DNA from: Parelaphostrongylus tenuis
Taxonomy: Eukaryota > Nematoda > Chromadorea > Rhabditida > Metastrongylidae
Length of the DNA stretch: 64,000 nucleotides
NCBI GenBank assembly: GCA_019055375.1
Contig: JAHQIW010005573.1
Location: 1-64,000, forward strand
Reading direction: 5' to 3'
In this document: piece by piece, positions 1-12,400 of the stretch
Numbering within the stretch: the first letter of the stretch is position 1
Layout: each line of letters begins with the position of its first letter
The notes under the pieces: model-generated
What the model was told of the DNA's origin: nothing
What the model saw: the letters and a program-made list of their open reading frames with translations, nothing else
Database searches by the model: none
Program-made: the position numbers and the translations under genes

Positions 1-309
1 ATTTTTTTGTCAGCTTCAACTAAACCAACTCTTTGGCTTTCTGCACCAAAGTCTATGGGACTTTTTTCGCCTGACAGACAGTATTCTCTTCAGTAACAGC
101 ATTGAATTATTTCTCAACACCTCTACATCTTCGTGATTTATTTCATCACTTCATCAGTTTTGTTGAAGAAGATGATTCTGGATATGATGGCAGATAAAAC
201 AACGCAATTAGTGTTATTATCTAATATTATCAAGTTTTTATGTAATTTGGAGTTTTCAGCTCAATTATCTTGAAGATATTATTGATTATCAATGTGTAGG
301 TAAGGAGTT

Positions 310-600
310 ATGTGTGTGCAGCGCTTATATGTTCTCTACGGCGCTATAAGGCCGGTGATTTGATCCCGGGTTCATGGCTCACCAAGCTATCAATCCCTTC
401 AGGGTAGGTAATTTGGCACCAGACTTATCTAGGAGGATAAGCAGCACTGATTCGATACACCGGTAGATTACAACGTGTCAATTTAATGGCCAGATGTGCA
501 TTTCACCTCGAACGAAGCAGTGAGTTGAAAACGAATGCAGGCTTATCTCTTAGAAACTGACAAACGGCGAGAGTTCCACTCTTAATCCTTTTAATGTGGA
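310..600 (+). mobile_element. S1 SINE, older copy
   Basis: Matches the 54 kb copy along its body (atggctcaccaagc, aggataagcagcactga, gccagatgtgcat). A box decayed, B box TTTGATCCC. Confidence 0.75.
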
Positions 601-3189
601 GGTTCAACGAAAGTCTAAATCGATTTTACAAAGATCACTGTTTTCTGTGCTGCTAATAATGTTATCGCTTACTGCAGGATAGATTGATCAGTGGAGCAAT
701 TTACAGTCAACAGATGATTAAGAAAGCGACCATCCTGAGGACCCGTCGAACTAGGTAACATCATTGGAGCGAAACTCGAACGAAAATTAAATTTCAACGA
801 TATCGAAGAGCAAAAACTACTGTGGGTACTTGATACGAATCGGTGGCTTTGAAAAAGACGATTACGTGAAAACGTTGGCAGAATAAACATTGCTATTTAC
901 TTGGCGCAAGTTGAAAAATTGTCAAAATACAAGGAAAAATAATTTGTAAGTATGAAATTAGTGTGACTCAGAAATTGACATGACCGTGTAGATTATACGA
1001 AGATATTATGTAGCTGTTATCACGATGTTTGACATTCATTCACTGCCAACTGTTTTTATGGCAGGGTACGATGTGAAGCTTAGACATAGGATGGTGGACG
1101 AGAGCGGTACTCAAAATCTAAGATGGGACTTCAATAATCGGAGAGGAGAAATATTGCGTAGTCCCATCGGTCCAATGTGTAACATATAAGCATTTGAAAA
1201 GGGTCGTCACTAGTTCGAGGTTCAACTGAGGTTCCAAGATTTGCTCGTATCTCAGCATTCTCGTGGTTGTATTTCTTTCTCGTCGTGAACTGTCAAGAAA
1301 GATTAGGCGGTAGGTGTGAGTTAAATATATAGTTGTGGACGACTTGATATTTGCTGTCTGTATAAAGTGTGCTAATTTTGATACTTACATTCACGACTAC
1401 ATTGAACGGCATTTTTCATTAGTTAATGTAATCAAAATATTAGTAATGATGGTGATGACAGGACCGACTATTTATTAATCACGGTATTATTAGAATAAAT
1501 TACTACTTTCTTCCGTTAAGCAGCTTCGAGGTGCTAATAACAGTATTTAGTGAATATAGATGTTGCAGTACAATAATACAGTGTAGTAGTACAGCACAGA
1601 CAATGCAGTAATCGTACACTGGCTATTACGTTTCGGCTTCCAGCCTTCATCAGAACCAGGAAAGGTCAAAGTGATCTGCAATCCATTCAGTCAAAATCCT
1701 TCATAACCAGCAGAAAGCGTATGAAACGAATTTTGGATCACATAATAAAAGCTCCATTTAAATTACTCACTGTTTAGATGCTAGCCGCTTGCTAGCCTCC
1801 ATCGAAGATTCACGCCATGCCATGATAAGTTTGCGTCTGCTTCGGCTTCTGTAAGTTGACGCATTACGTGAGTCTGTTTGTTTTGAGTTAAAGGCTCACA
1901 ATGCTGCAATATTAGCTATTACATCGCAGACAAAGTGTAGCGCGTTCTGTGCCAACATAAAGAGGCTGAGATAAGGAAACTGATCGCTCCAGTACGCGTT
2001 CACCACCGATGGAGACCATCAAAGGAAGACCGACAAAAACATTGTCATTATTATACGTCTGACCTATCAGTTTCGTGATTAACTTTCAAATTTGATGACA
2101 TTTTTTGTGGTCAAATGGAAAATCAGGCATACCGGCAAGCGCTTTTTGTTACAAATAGTGCACATAGCAGGCAAATATGTAATGCTCTAAATTCTTGTAA
2201 AGGGCACCTCATCCAAGACACATTCAGAGTATTTGCTTTCATCCTTAGAGAAGATGACCAAATTCGACGCACATAGTTGCTCGATTGCCTCTAAATCGAT
2301 ATTTTTTAAGATCTTGTCATATAGCTTCGATGTAACTGCGAGACTGTTCCAAGCCTCTCCGAGGTTTGGTATATCAGTGGCTTAAGTACGCTTTGACAAT
2401 CTCGTCCACTGTCAGGTTCGAAAAAGCTTGGAACAGTCTCTCAGAATATATAGAAGTTGCTCTATTTCTATGCTGTCCCCTTGTTCAATACAAACCAGTA
2501 ATGGTTTCTATCATAAGCCGTTCCAACCTATGACTATCGATTTCTTCTCATTGTAACAGTGATGAGTTTAGTTATTTCCTGTCAACAAATTTTAGAGTCT
2601 CACTTTTTTCACTTTAGTCAATTATGATGATGATGAGTTCTGGTTGATTTTGATATTATGGAATATTTCTACGCTTCCTTTCTCTAATACATATCACGTT
2701 ACACAGATGTCTTTAAGAGTTTCTAGTCCTATTTTCAATTCAAAGAGGTTCAGTTTCCTTATAAACGACCCTATTGTCACTTATAGAAAAAATTCCTCGT
2801 AATCTTTTCCACCCCCTCATTATCATCTTGCCAACATCCACTTCACTTTGGATGTTTCCTTCAAATCAGTGGTATTGTTTCACGAACGCATTATGAACAC
2901 AACCTGTTTAACTTCACTAACATAGCAGAAACTGTAAGTGGACATATGTTTGCCATTTTAGCATTTTTTAAATAAGCGTTTTGCCTTCTGGTCCAAACTG
3001 TCAGTTACACTGGAAACACTTGACTTAGATATTCTGCAATTCCAGCATGCTGTGTCAATGGCAGTTGAGGATTCTATCTGATTTTTGAAATAGTTGTGAT
3101 GCTTCATTTCTTTGTAATCATTTTCAGCATGCTCATTCTCTTTCTGTTCAGCATTTTCGCCTTTCGATTTGCTTGTTAAGCATATCTTA
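601..3189. other. no gene seen
   Basis: AT-rich sequence with stops in all frames; the only motif is the hammerhead-like site at 1619-1659. A phrase near 1060 (ggcagggtacgatgtgaag) resembles one near 25363 (ggcagggcacgatgcgag), perhaps an uncharacterised repeat. Confidence 0.5.
1619..1659 (-). ncRNA. hammerhead-like motif, fourth type
   Basis: Stem I CTGGTT/AGCCAG (six pairs, one wobble), core CTGATGA, stem II GGCT/AGCC with an extra A before it, GAAA. Stem III and the cleavage triplet (CGTAAT) are short by at least one base. Confidence 0.55.
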
Positions 3190-4450
3190 CAAACTTTTCG
3201 CGAAGATTATCCATCTGTGCATATCAAGAATTTTGGATGAGACACAAACAATTGAGTAGGCAGGATTTCGACAGGGGTTTCGCGACATGGGACCATATTC
3301 AAACCGTGTCGAGGGTCATAGAGGTCTGTCAGGAAAACCATTTGCTCTTAATCCTAGCTTTTATCGACTATCAAAAAGCATTCGGTAGCGTCGAAACAAA
3401 CGCAGCCCTATCAGCGCTTGCCGATCGAGGAGTGAATCCGTACTACGTAAGAAGTCTATCAGACTGTCAAACAGAACTCCACCATGAAAATATAACTTTT
3501 CATCGACCTCTCACCATACCCATTGGAAAAGGCGTTCGACAAGGCGACACGACATCACCATAGCTGTTCACCGCAGCACTGCGGTGATTAATGAAGCGCT
3601 CGATTGCAACAAGAAGGGCATACACATCAATGGAAAATTCCTAAAATGACATTGTCTTGCTCTCGAAAAGCACTACTGAAGCAGAGATGATGCTCAAGGA
3701 ACTCAGCGAAGCGGGGAAGAAGATCGGACTACGTGTCAATTGCATGAAGACTCAGTTCATGAAAACCAGTGGCGCAGTGATGAAAATACTAGATGGATGA
3801 GTCTTTGATTGCGGAGTCCTCCTCCTACGTGTACCTTGGTCATCACTAAATATGGAGAACAACATGAGAGAGGAACTTGAAAGAAAAGGAAAGCAGCGTG
3901 GGCCGCATTCGAGCCTTTCAAAGAAGCCACTGACCCAGATAACGTACCCCAAATCACGCGCTAACATTTTTTATCCAACAATCGTCCCAGCGCTCTGCTA
4001 TGCAGCAGAGATGTGGGGCTGATACTTCGACCAAGTCAAGTCTACTGCGAACGGCTCATAGAGCGCTTGAACGATGTCCTCCGAAAATCGGTCGGCACTT
4101 ACAACATTTAGCCGGCCTTTACAGCTCAGATCTTTAAAATTTATCACATCTTCGCGGCTCAGAAGAACATACTTCGATAGCGAAGACAGATGGGCCGCTC
4201 ATATGGTAAGAGGATAAGAGAACACAGCCGTCCTCGAGAAAAACCACTTACACGTTGGGTGGAAACATTCACATAGAGAATTGAGTTGAACTAATATCTG
4301 CCGATGTTTTACAAATTACGTCGTGAAACTAGCTTCAGATGTCATGGTGGAATTACGTGACATGGACGGCAATAGAGAGAAGAGGCGATTGGAGAATACT
4401 GGGCTCCGCACAATTCGTGATGACGAACCAAACAAGTATTTAAGTATAAT
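3190..4450 (+). pseudogene. RTE reverse transcriptase relic, C-terminal half
   Basis: Decayed RT with several frameshifts and stops. Recognisable pieces in order: ILDET then AGFR with a stop before it (3220-3265), TWDHIQTVSRVIEV, LAFIDYQKAFGSVETNA (3355-3400), LTIPIGKGVRQGDTTSP (3510-3560) followed at once by a stop where KLFTAAL is expected, then remnants of YVYLG, ALCYAAEMWG (near 4000) and REKPLTRWVETF (near 4235-4270). The tail ends in TACTGGGCTCCGCACAATTC and a weak ATC-rich end. It belongs to an RTE family other than the full-length copy at 35.7-39.0 kb. Confidence 0.85.
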
Positions 4451-6942
4451 CATCTTTATCTACGACGAGTCGATCTATTGTAGATGAGTGCGCATAGGAC
4501 CACATTTATTACGACGCAATTAACTTTTTCATGCCGACCGCTGCCAGTAGACGGCGTAGCACGTCGCTCTCGTGGCGGTCGGCGTGATCGACCTTGCGGC
4601 TGGAGCACGTAATCCTTACAATGTTGTGGTTTCGTAATGAAATCAGACCTTTCCTGTCAATAAAAAAATCTTGTCATCAGCAGAGAATAGGCTTTCCAGA
4701 AGAGACTTCAATAAGGCTATTTTTGGTTGAAATATGCCAAAACGACCACAAAATAAATGACGTGCTCGTCAGAACTCATATTGCACATTGGAAAAAATGT
4801 CATTTCATGGATAATTAGGGGGAACTTTTTGCTACTAGTATACTTTAGACGTTGAAACTTCTACGCAATTGTAGAAAAGGCTCTGTTCTGATGTCTTATG
4901 GGCAATAAATCTATATATCCACTTATATACAGTTATGGACATGATTCATCACTGCAGTTGGAAGCAACGACGATGCTTCCTCTAAACCGCGATACTTTAG
5001 AGAAAAACCAAAATCTCATAGTAAAACCATATTTCTCTCTCCTACTGAATACGTCTATTCTACTTGATTTGAATTTAGTCATATTTCAATTATAACTATC
5101 TTTCGTCTCTTATGTCAGTTACAATTCACCTTTATTCTTTGTCACTAAAAATCAATCAAGTAATCTAGTATATTATCATTGCGCGCTTCTGAAATCGGAT
5201 ATTGTGGCGCAGATCTTGTGATTTGATATCCTCTAACCTAATTAAATAATCAAAAAGTTCTCATAGTGTCTCAATTAGAAAATATTGATTTGCTGGGAAG
5301 AATGGTGATGCCCACTGCACCTGATAGTACCTCATCGACAACTTTCGACAATTTAGGTTTATTAGTGTACTTCACAAGCTGGGACCTTTGATCACTCATA
5401 AAACAAAATTTTCCAATCGTCTTATGTATGCGAGTATTTTCATTATCTACTTACTATATGCTGAGCACAGATTAAGTAATAATAATGCACTCCGGTCCCA
5501 AAACATAATCTCCTCTCACTAGTAAAACTAAGTAAGGGAGTCCTTTCGGAAAGCAGGATCACTATGAAAATTTAAATCTTTCAAATGATCAAATAGCCGC
5601 TGAGAATCAAGTGAAAAACTCTGGTGAGTTAGAAGGAAGGGAAACAGGAGTACATGAAAGACAGGTATGTTCATTTCATAGAATTCCCAATGAAAAGTAA
5701 CAACTTCAAGCAACTCGACAGCCTTTTCACTGAAAAGGTGTGTTTATATATACCCCATCAAAACTATTTATTTTTTCATAGCGACAAAGTCTTCTTATAA
5801 TCAAAATTCCACCATATAATGCTTACAAAATGCGCTATGAAATTGACACTACGCATTCCAAATGCAAAACGTTTATCTTTTCTTCATAAGTATACCGTAG
5901 TATAAAGGTCGTTTAACAAATCAAATTCACTGTGAATATTGGCATTTCTCAAGCTATCGAATAACTGGAAATGCAACTGAAAAAGAAGCATTATATAGTA
6001 GTTGTAAATATGGTGATTTTTGAGTGGATGTGGTTTTTTTTGATTAAATATAGGAGATTTTTCGATATATGTGCATTGCTTTAGCTAATTTCTTATAAAA
6101 GCCATTTTAGTGATATTTTATCATTCCATGGTGATAATGTTCCCTCAGGACCCCAATTTGCTAGATGCGCTTCCTCAGTTATATTGCGACCTGCGTCAAT
6201 AAAAACTCGCAGAGAGACACTTTGCGGCCATTATAGTAGCTGAGTGAAAAACGACGTCGCGCGGCATGTTACGAAATGCAGCACGTCGGTGTCGAGTAAT
6301 GTTTTCGAGCGACGTCTGTGACCATGCAATCAATCTGTGTGTAATACATACAACAGAGTCTCTGGTGTAGTCCTACTTATTAAGCAGGCTTCTGACTCTA
6401 AGTAGCTCGTTTATTTTGTTACCACATAATAATATAAAATAGAAGCTTTCACTGAGGTTAAGAAGAAGAATGATTTTCAGCAGTAGATACAGTATGGAAA
6501 CGTGCGCCTAATTGTCATATGTTGGGATACATAAGGAATTGAAAAGTTCCATAAAAAGACCTAAAAACCTGCCTTTGCAAATGATTGATTTAAGAGAGAC
6601 ACATCGATACACGTGAACTTCGTGGGTGGTGCTCATATTACTAGGAGTGGGTGTGGAAAAGGTAGAGTCAGCCGTGAGTCTCTGAAAAAGGTGTTTACAT
6701 TATGGCCGGAAATTTAGGTTCCGAGTTTTTCTATCAGGTTCATAGAGGGTTTTGACCAAACATACTGCGATCAACTTAGTCATTCTAGGCACCAAAAATG
6801 GCGAAATCATCGAATCGCCAGCTATTCTAGCAAATAATAAGATATCAATCTTAGGTCTATTCGTCAAAAAGAAATTACTGAGTCATTATACATCTTTAGA
6901 ATAATACAATGACCGGTCCTGATTGACTATTAAAATTTTCAG
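4451..6942. other. no gene seen
   Basis: AT-rich, no coding signal. A GC-rich inverted repeat (catgccgaccgc near 4532, gcggtcggcgtg near 4575) could form a hairpin. Confidence 0.5.
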
Positions 6943-7049
6943 CTATGTTATTTCTCGACTGATTATCGGTGTCGGGGTCGGTGATCGTCTATAGTAGCGG
7001 CTTTTCCCTCTCATGACCGCCCATTCCTGCGCACTCCAAGCTAATCTTT
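6943..7049 (-). CDS. possible terminal exon of the same or another minus-strand gene
   Basis: An ACCAG acceptor leads into RLAWSAQEWAVMRGKSRYYR and RSPTPTPIISREIT, then a TAG at 6943-6945. It needs one base from the previous exon. GC-richer than its surroundings. Unrecognised. Confidence 0.3.
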
Positions 7050-7396
7050 CTGGTGTTTTTAATAGCTGTCATTACACTGTATAAATTTCTAATTTTTACA
7101 CCTCTTATGACCATCAGTTTTGCATAGTTCACACTATATCCTGGCTGTTAATGGTCAAATTCTTTGATGCTCATTACACAAAGAATTTATGCCTGATACT
7201 TTCCATCGCAAACCACCACATCTCCTAGCAAGCAATCTGATTAACGGGTTTTTTGTCATCAATTATTCTTGTAAAAGAGGCGAGCTAACCTTTGCTCAGA
7301 TTATCATCCTCTATATTTTTGTTTCCTTATGATTGCTGCCGTTTTACCAATGCGCAATATCTACCCATTTGTGATGCCACTGAAATAACACGAATA

Positions 7397-7575
7397 GGGT
7401 CGTGGCCGAGTGGTTGTGACTCTTCAACGAACACCCTATGGAATGCCGCAACCAGGCTATCCTCGACATTCCCAGAAGACGTGCTCAATTAGTAATCGAT
7501 GACGTTAATGAAGAAGACGAAAGATGAATTGAATGCTGAAAGTAATGGGATCCGCATAGCAAAAAAAAAATTGTG
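7397..7575 (+). mobile_element. S2 SINE, second copy
   Basis: ggtcgtggccgagtggttgt head, then accctatggaatgccgcaac and a tail gggatccgcatag. Shorter than the 29.6 kb copy in the head. Confidence 0.7.
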
Positions 7576-8185
7576 AAGCATATCAAACAAAATTGATCTA
7601 AGTAAAATGAATTGTCATTTGGTAAATCGATTGCAGGTTTGTATAATGTAGATGTGTGGTTTACTGTCTCTTTTACTAATCGCTCCTATTATTTACAATG
7701 AAGAGCACCTGACTAAGTTGTTCGACAATTTCAGCGCACTACGTGGAATGGCAGTCAAAGTATTGTATCTGTTTGTTGAAATCATAATGGTATTGCTTCA
7801 AGTCGCTGTAATCGCCCGCAATGGATTCACTTGCTTTTTATTCATCATGTAGGTCTGATAAGAAAGCTATGTGATAGTCTCCGTTTATGTTCGTCAAAGT
7901 CAAACAGCTTGATATGCTTTTTGAAGGACGAAAATCATTCGCCGAAATTCTCCCCGTATGACGTTATTCTTAGGGACCGCAGATTTTCTTCACGCTATAG
8001 GAAGTCAGTCAATAGTTTGGTACTCAGATGCCACAGAAGGCGATTTATTAGGAGCTTCTCCTTTCAACCCTTCCATACTCTCTTTATCACCTGAGCTCAT
8101 AGAATGGAGTCCATTTAGATCTAGAACCATATTATGTAGTAATATCTAGCGCTCCTTTTTTTGTCCAAGTGAAGATCAACCTCAC

Positions 8186-8425
8186 CTTAACCATATCTAC
8201 AGCTGCAGAGAGCATAAGGGCAAGGCGTTTGTCAAAAATGGATTCCACACGAAACATCATGTTTGTAGGCTCTCTCTTTCCCATTCGCGTTTGATAAGCT
8301 ATCATCTCACCATTACGCGAATTGCTGTTTGTTACATGGATCTTTACTGGGAGCATTGGATATCGTTCTGGGATTCTCACTTTGAAGTCCAACCGCGTTC
8401 CGAGGTGTCGAAATATTGGGTGTTT
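8186..8425 (-). CDS. likely exon of an unrecognised gene (80 aa, phase 0-0)
   Basis: Exactly 80 codons open between a TTTAG acceptor and a strong AAG|GTGAGG donor. The peptide begins KHPIFRHLGTRLDFKVRIPE and ends FDKRLALMLSAAVDMVK. It contains a balanced mix of charged and hydrophobic residues, no transmembrane span and no low complexity, unlike the intron noise around it. I do not recognise the family and it is not an Srt exon. No flanking coding exons are certain; a possible terminal exon lies at 6943-7049 on the same strand. A mobile-element origin cannot be excluded. Confidence 0.5.
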
Positions 8426-9048
8426 CTAAACCAACAAGTTTCTCTATCACGGAGGAATCAGCAATATGGTGAACTAATCATTTTCGAGCACCCTCTGTAT
8501 ATTGTTCAAGTAATTATCCCTAGGTGTAATTATCCCTGGGTCACCTGCATTGAAATCTTCTTATTTCCTTGGTATTCGTTACGCTCCCAAGTGTTGTTGC
8601 TGGCTTTTGTGCAGTAACTGGCCTACTTCTTTCCGTTACAGTCGGCCCATTCTGCATCGTCGGATTGCTTTGTGCTGGTGAGTTCTAGTATGAATTCAAG
8701 CAGGAACACATATAGTTATAATAACTAAAATCGTTTCTTTCATTAGTAGTGTGCAGCAATGCTATACATGTCGTTTTGAATTAAGATGTACAGGCTTTCG
8801 TAGCGAATTGCACGAACTCGAAAAGACGTATATTAGTTGCCTATGCCAATCGTTCTAAAACCACTGCTATCAAATTCTTGGGTTGACGCTAATTTGATGG
8901 TCTGAGTTATATAGTTTTAAGTTGGTTATGGTTATTGCAATCATTTGTTACACAAATTATAGTAACACAATTGTTCGCTTGAACAAACTATTCGAGTTCC
9001 AGATTTTATAAAGATTTCTTCTATTTCTAACACATGAACAAGCTCGTG

Positions 9049-9288
9049 TCAATTCATAATGCACTCTTTGTTGTACTTGTGATTATCCAGTAAGCTGGTA
9101 GTCACTGGGGGAAAAAATTTGTACAGTGTTACCCGATTGGTCTCGTTTTGACGAAAACCATGACCAACAGCAGATGAAGGCGCGACGCTGTATTGCTTGT
9201 TTTCAATGAAGGCAAAATCGCTCAACTGTTGGCTACAAAAAGGATTCAAAATAAACACGTTTGAGCTCTTTAACAAACACAAATCCAC
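9049..9288 (-). CDS. unassigned open frame (up to 79 aa)
   Basis: SNVFILNPFCSQQLSDFAFI to HKYNKECIMN followed by TGA. Looks protein-like but has no clear acceptor upstream and no family I recognise. It could be a last exon or chance. Confidence 0.2.
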   Translation of the reverse strand: MDLCLLKSSNVFILNPFCSQQLSDFAFIENKQYSVAPSSAVGHGFRQNETNRVTLYKFFPPVTTSLLDNHKYNKECIMN

Positions 9289-9859
9289 AAATGACGATTT
9301 ACGGTTGATCGTATGTAAACAGAGATGAACACACTAGACACTTAGAATACTGGAGCAAAACATCCGACCCATTAGATGCCATTGAGAAAGGACGTTAAAG
9401 GTGATCAACAAAGTCTACCATACGGTTTCACTTGTTTTACCTAGTTTCATTTCATCATTTACATGTTCACTTTCGGAGTGCATCCAGTAGTGCATCTTCT
9501 ATTACATTTTTTCTACCAGTAGCACATTTCTACAACTACCTTTCTAACGTTATTGCCATCTACGGTAGTGGTTCACCATCATATTGTGGTCAGCGATACA
9601 TCAGCAGCTGTGTAGACAGCTAATTGAAATTTATCTCGAATGCATCTGCTCAATGTGTAGGTAGTCGTTTTGAGGATGTTCACGTCACCGTGAAGTCCAT
9701 TTTACAATCCTTCTTGTCCTTCTCTCAACTCTGCTCTCCTTATCATCTGACCAGCCAATTATGTTTCGCTGTCGATTTGTACTCTCTCAAGTCTGAAAAA
9801 TGGATTAGATTACGAAGTTCAAACTACACATTCCTATTAGATGTTTCGTATGTCGGTTA

Positions 9860-10640
9860 ATCTAAGAAGACGTTGTTCAAGCGCTCTATGAGTCATGTGC
9901 AATATTTTTGACGTGGTCGAAGTATTGCGTTACACCATTTCTACATATTAGAGCGCTGATAAGACTGTTCAATAAAGAGGGTAAGCATGAGCACAATTTC
10001 GAGTCCAATTTTGGCCGTGACTTCTTTGGAAGGCCCAAATGGGACTCATGTTACTCTATTTTTTTTTATCCAAATGATCATAATCATATTACTTCATATT
10101 GCTCTCCATGTCAAATGAGCACTCAAGCCAAAGTAATTTTTGTGGCCAAAGACCCGTCCAGCTTAATTCTTTTATCTTCCCGATATGGTCTTTTTATCGA
10201 CTCAGTTTCTTTCTCTAATTCATGCTTAGGGCAATTATTTTCCATGTTACGTTGATTTCATTCATCATTGTCTATACCTCGTTAGCGGCCTTCAAATAGG
10301 AGGCAATATCTTCCGCGAAACGAAGTCTGTACTGGAATGATCTATAAATTAGCTTGCACTTTTAGCTCTAACCAAATTTCTTTGATCTCCACTGCATTGC
10401 GTCAGTAAACAGCTTTGGTGATTAGATACCGCCTTTCCGAACCCCTTTTCTGATAGATATGGCAAAGGGCCTCTAGAAATGCTGCATTTTCGTTGTAATC
10501 TCGATAACAGTTAGACGCAAATCTCACATAACACGTATTCACTTTTTGATCGACGGAATCTGACGGAATTGCATCTTTTCTGATGCGTTCAAGTGGTTTT
10601 CAAAGTTTGTAAGAATCAAATTTGAGGCATAATGGGATTC
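9860..10640 (-). pseudogene. RTE reverse transcriptase relic
   Basis: Read on the minus strand, 10380-10480 gives remnants of the fingers-palm block (ISIRKGVRKG, matching PIGKGVRQGD), and 9870-10030 gives the region around the ALCYAAETW block. The latter shares long runs with the reverse complement of 3900-4080, for example caagcgctctatgag and tggtcgaagta. It is heavily frameshifted. Confidence 0.7.
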
Positions 10641-10946
10641 CTGGCAAGCTTCTATGTATGGATAGAACGTTCTTGCGACCCAGAGCGCAAATACCATTGA
10701 GATCCTGTTTGTGAAATTGATTGTGCCTCATCCAAATGCCTTAACATGAGCAGAAAGAAAATGTCCGTGGAGAGCTTGTAGGCACATTGGATGATAAATG
10801 CGGAGTTTCCTTCGAGCTGCACCACGATCTTGAGCTGCGCATTGCACTGCAGTGACATCTTCCGATTCTGAAGCGAAACCGCTATTCGACATGCAAGCAT
10901 AAGATGTGCATTGTGGCTCTCAGTTCCAAAAATGTTGACAGTAATA

Positions 10947-11513
10947 CTAGGTTGAGGAAAAGGTTCTTTAACGCCCACTGAAAATTCAAGGCTTATATGT
11001 AAAGTCAAGTAAGAGCAGCAATAATTACTCCTTAAAATGAAAGCCATCATTATCCACGACCTCCAGGCAACGATCTGCAAGCACCCGAATCTGCTCGAGA
11101 TCGTCATTTCTTGGGTTCTGAATCAAAAAACTCCCGACATGTGTGTTCATCTCGATCGAATGTGTCACATCGGCACCCCTTCACGAATCCGTAGAGCGGA
11201 TGAAGCATCGTATCGGACGGTGCAACACCTGGACTGTAGACCAGGTGGGGCAAAACCTCAAGTCCCTTCAGCTCATCAAACTTTTCTCTAGCTTCTTTGA
11301 TGTGTGAGGTTTGGCATTGTCTTCTTGAAACGGCGCGTAGATCAAGCAGATCCGGAAGCTTGCAGATCATTGGCAGAAAATCATGGATAATGAACGTCTT
11401 TACTATGAAGAGTAATTATTGTTGTTTCAGTTGAACTTATGTATAGAATTCAAATTTTCGATTGGCGTGAGCAACTTTTCCAGTAGACTTTAAGCAACCT
11501 TTTCCTCACCTTA
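10947..11513. mobile_element. tail-to-tail inverted mariner derivative
   Basis: Terminal inverted repeats at 10947-10972 (ctaggttgaggaaaaggttc...) and 11488-11513 (reverse complement taaggtgaggaaaaggttgc...). Reading inward from both ends gives the same thing: mariner 3' UTR, then the transposase C-terminus. The left arm, minus strand, runs from 11038 to about 11335 and encodes EKFDELKGLEVLPHLVYSPG, VAPSD, TFDRDEHTCREFFDSEPKK and LADRCLEVVDND; the last catalytic Asp of D,D(34)D is the one in VAPSD. The right arm, plus strand, is short: IRKLADHWQKIMDNERLYYE with a stop near 11430. Neither transposase 5' half is present. Confidence 0.75.
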
Positions 11514-11951
11514 TTATTATATTGTGGGGTTTTGTAGCCATGACTGACCTGAAGAAAAACCATAGTGGTTCTCAAGGATTTTATGACTTTGGACAGAGGC
11601 TGTACAGCGAGAAGAATTGGCAGCTTCTCCGTTACCAATTTCATGTCATAGAGCCAATTTTGGTGAGCTCATCTTCGTGCATCATACCTACTTTTACTAT
11701 CGTATAAAATGCATACAAGGTAATTGAAAAGTGAAAAGACACTATGAACAGATGAGAAAAGCAGTGCATTAGATCATAAGAATTCTAAAAGATTTTGAAA
11801 AAGACGAAAATGAGTGCGAATCAATCTAAGCTATGCATATAATGAACACAGTAGGAGTACAATTATTTGGAGTGAATTACTAGACAAAAAACACATTAGT
11901 CCCAATGATATCAGAGGCCAACGAACAACAGAAATCGCTACAATAAATGGA

Positions 11952-12000
11952 ACAAACTACACCGGTGTTTCGGAGGTCTCGTCTTCGTCGTCAGTGACTC
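11952..12000 (-). ncRNA. decayed R1 hammerhead
   Basis: CTGACGA, GAAA and CACCGGTGTA are kept, but the 3' strand of stem I (GTTTGT) no longer pairs with GAGTCA. It is a solitary fragment near 11950-12055. Confidence 0.65.
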
Positions 12001-12284
12001 ACGCCCCACATTAAGCTTTGCATTGTGACAAGGAGGGAGGCCTATGTGGTGATATAAGGATTATGTAGATATAAGGATTCCGAAATAACAGAGATGAAAC
12101 TCTATTGTCAAAAAGTGCACGACGGATTTTGATGCAGGTTAAATCTAGAACAAGATCGAAAAAGGACAGAGCATTGGCCATTTTCTTCGACTCAACCTTA
12201 CTTATCACTTTATTTGACACATGCCACAGTATCTTTTACTATTCGGATTCTAGTACTTTTATCATTCGATTCGTCTCCTTGCTT

Positions 12285-12400
12285 GATTGGAGACTTCATC
12301 TTCCTCACAAACGGTGTGAAATACTGGCTGAGCACGTCTCGTTGCAATCTCAAAGATACCCAGGACGAAGCAATCGTTATTTTTGGCAGGGGTGAGTCGG
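12285..12400 (-). mobile_element. S2 SINE fragment
   Basis: gtgaaatactggctgagcac and tttgcaatctcaaagata mirror the middle of the 29.6 kb copy. Confidence 0.55.

Noticed and set aside
8540..8684. Plus-strand membrane exon (VTLPSVVAGFCAVTGLLL...) ending at a GTGAGT donor
   Set aside because: Hydrophobic and suggestive, but a TGA lies just upstream with no AG acceptor between, and the certain-looking exon nearby is on the other strand.
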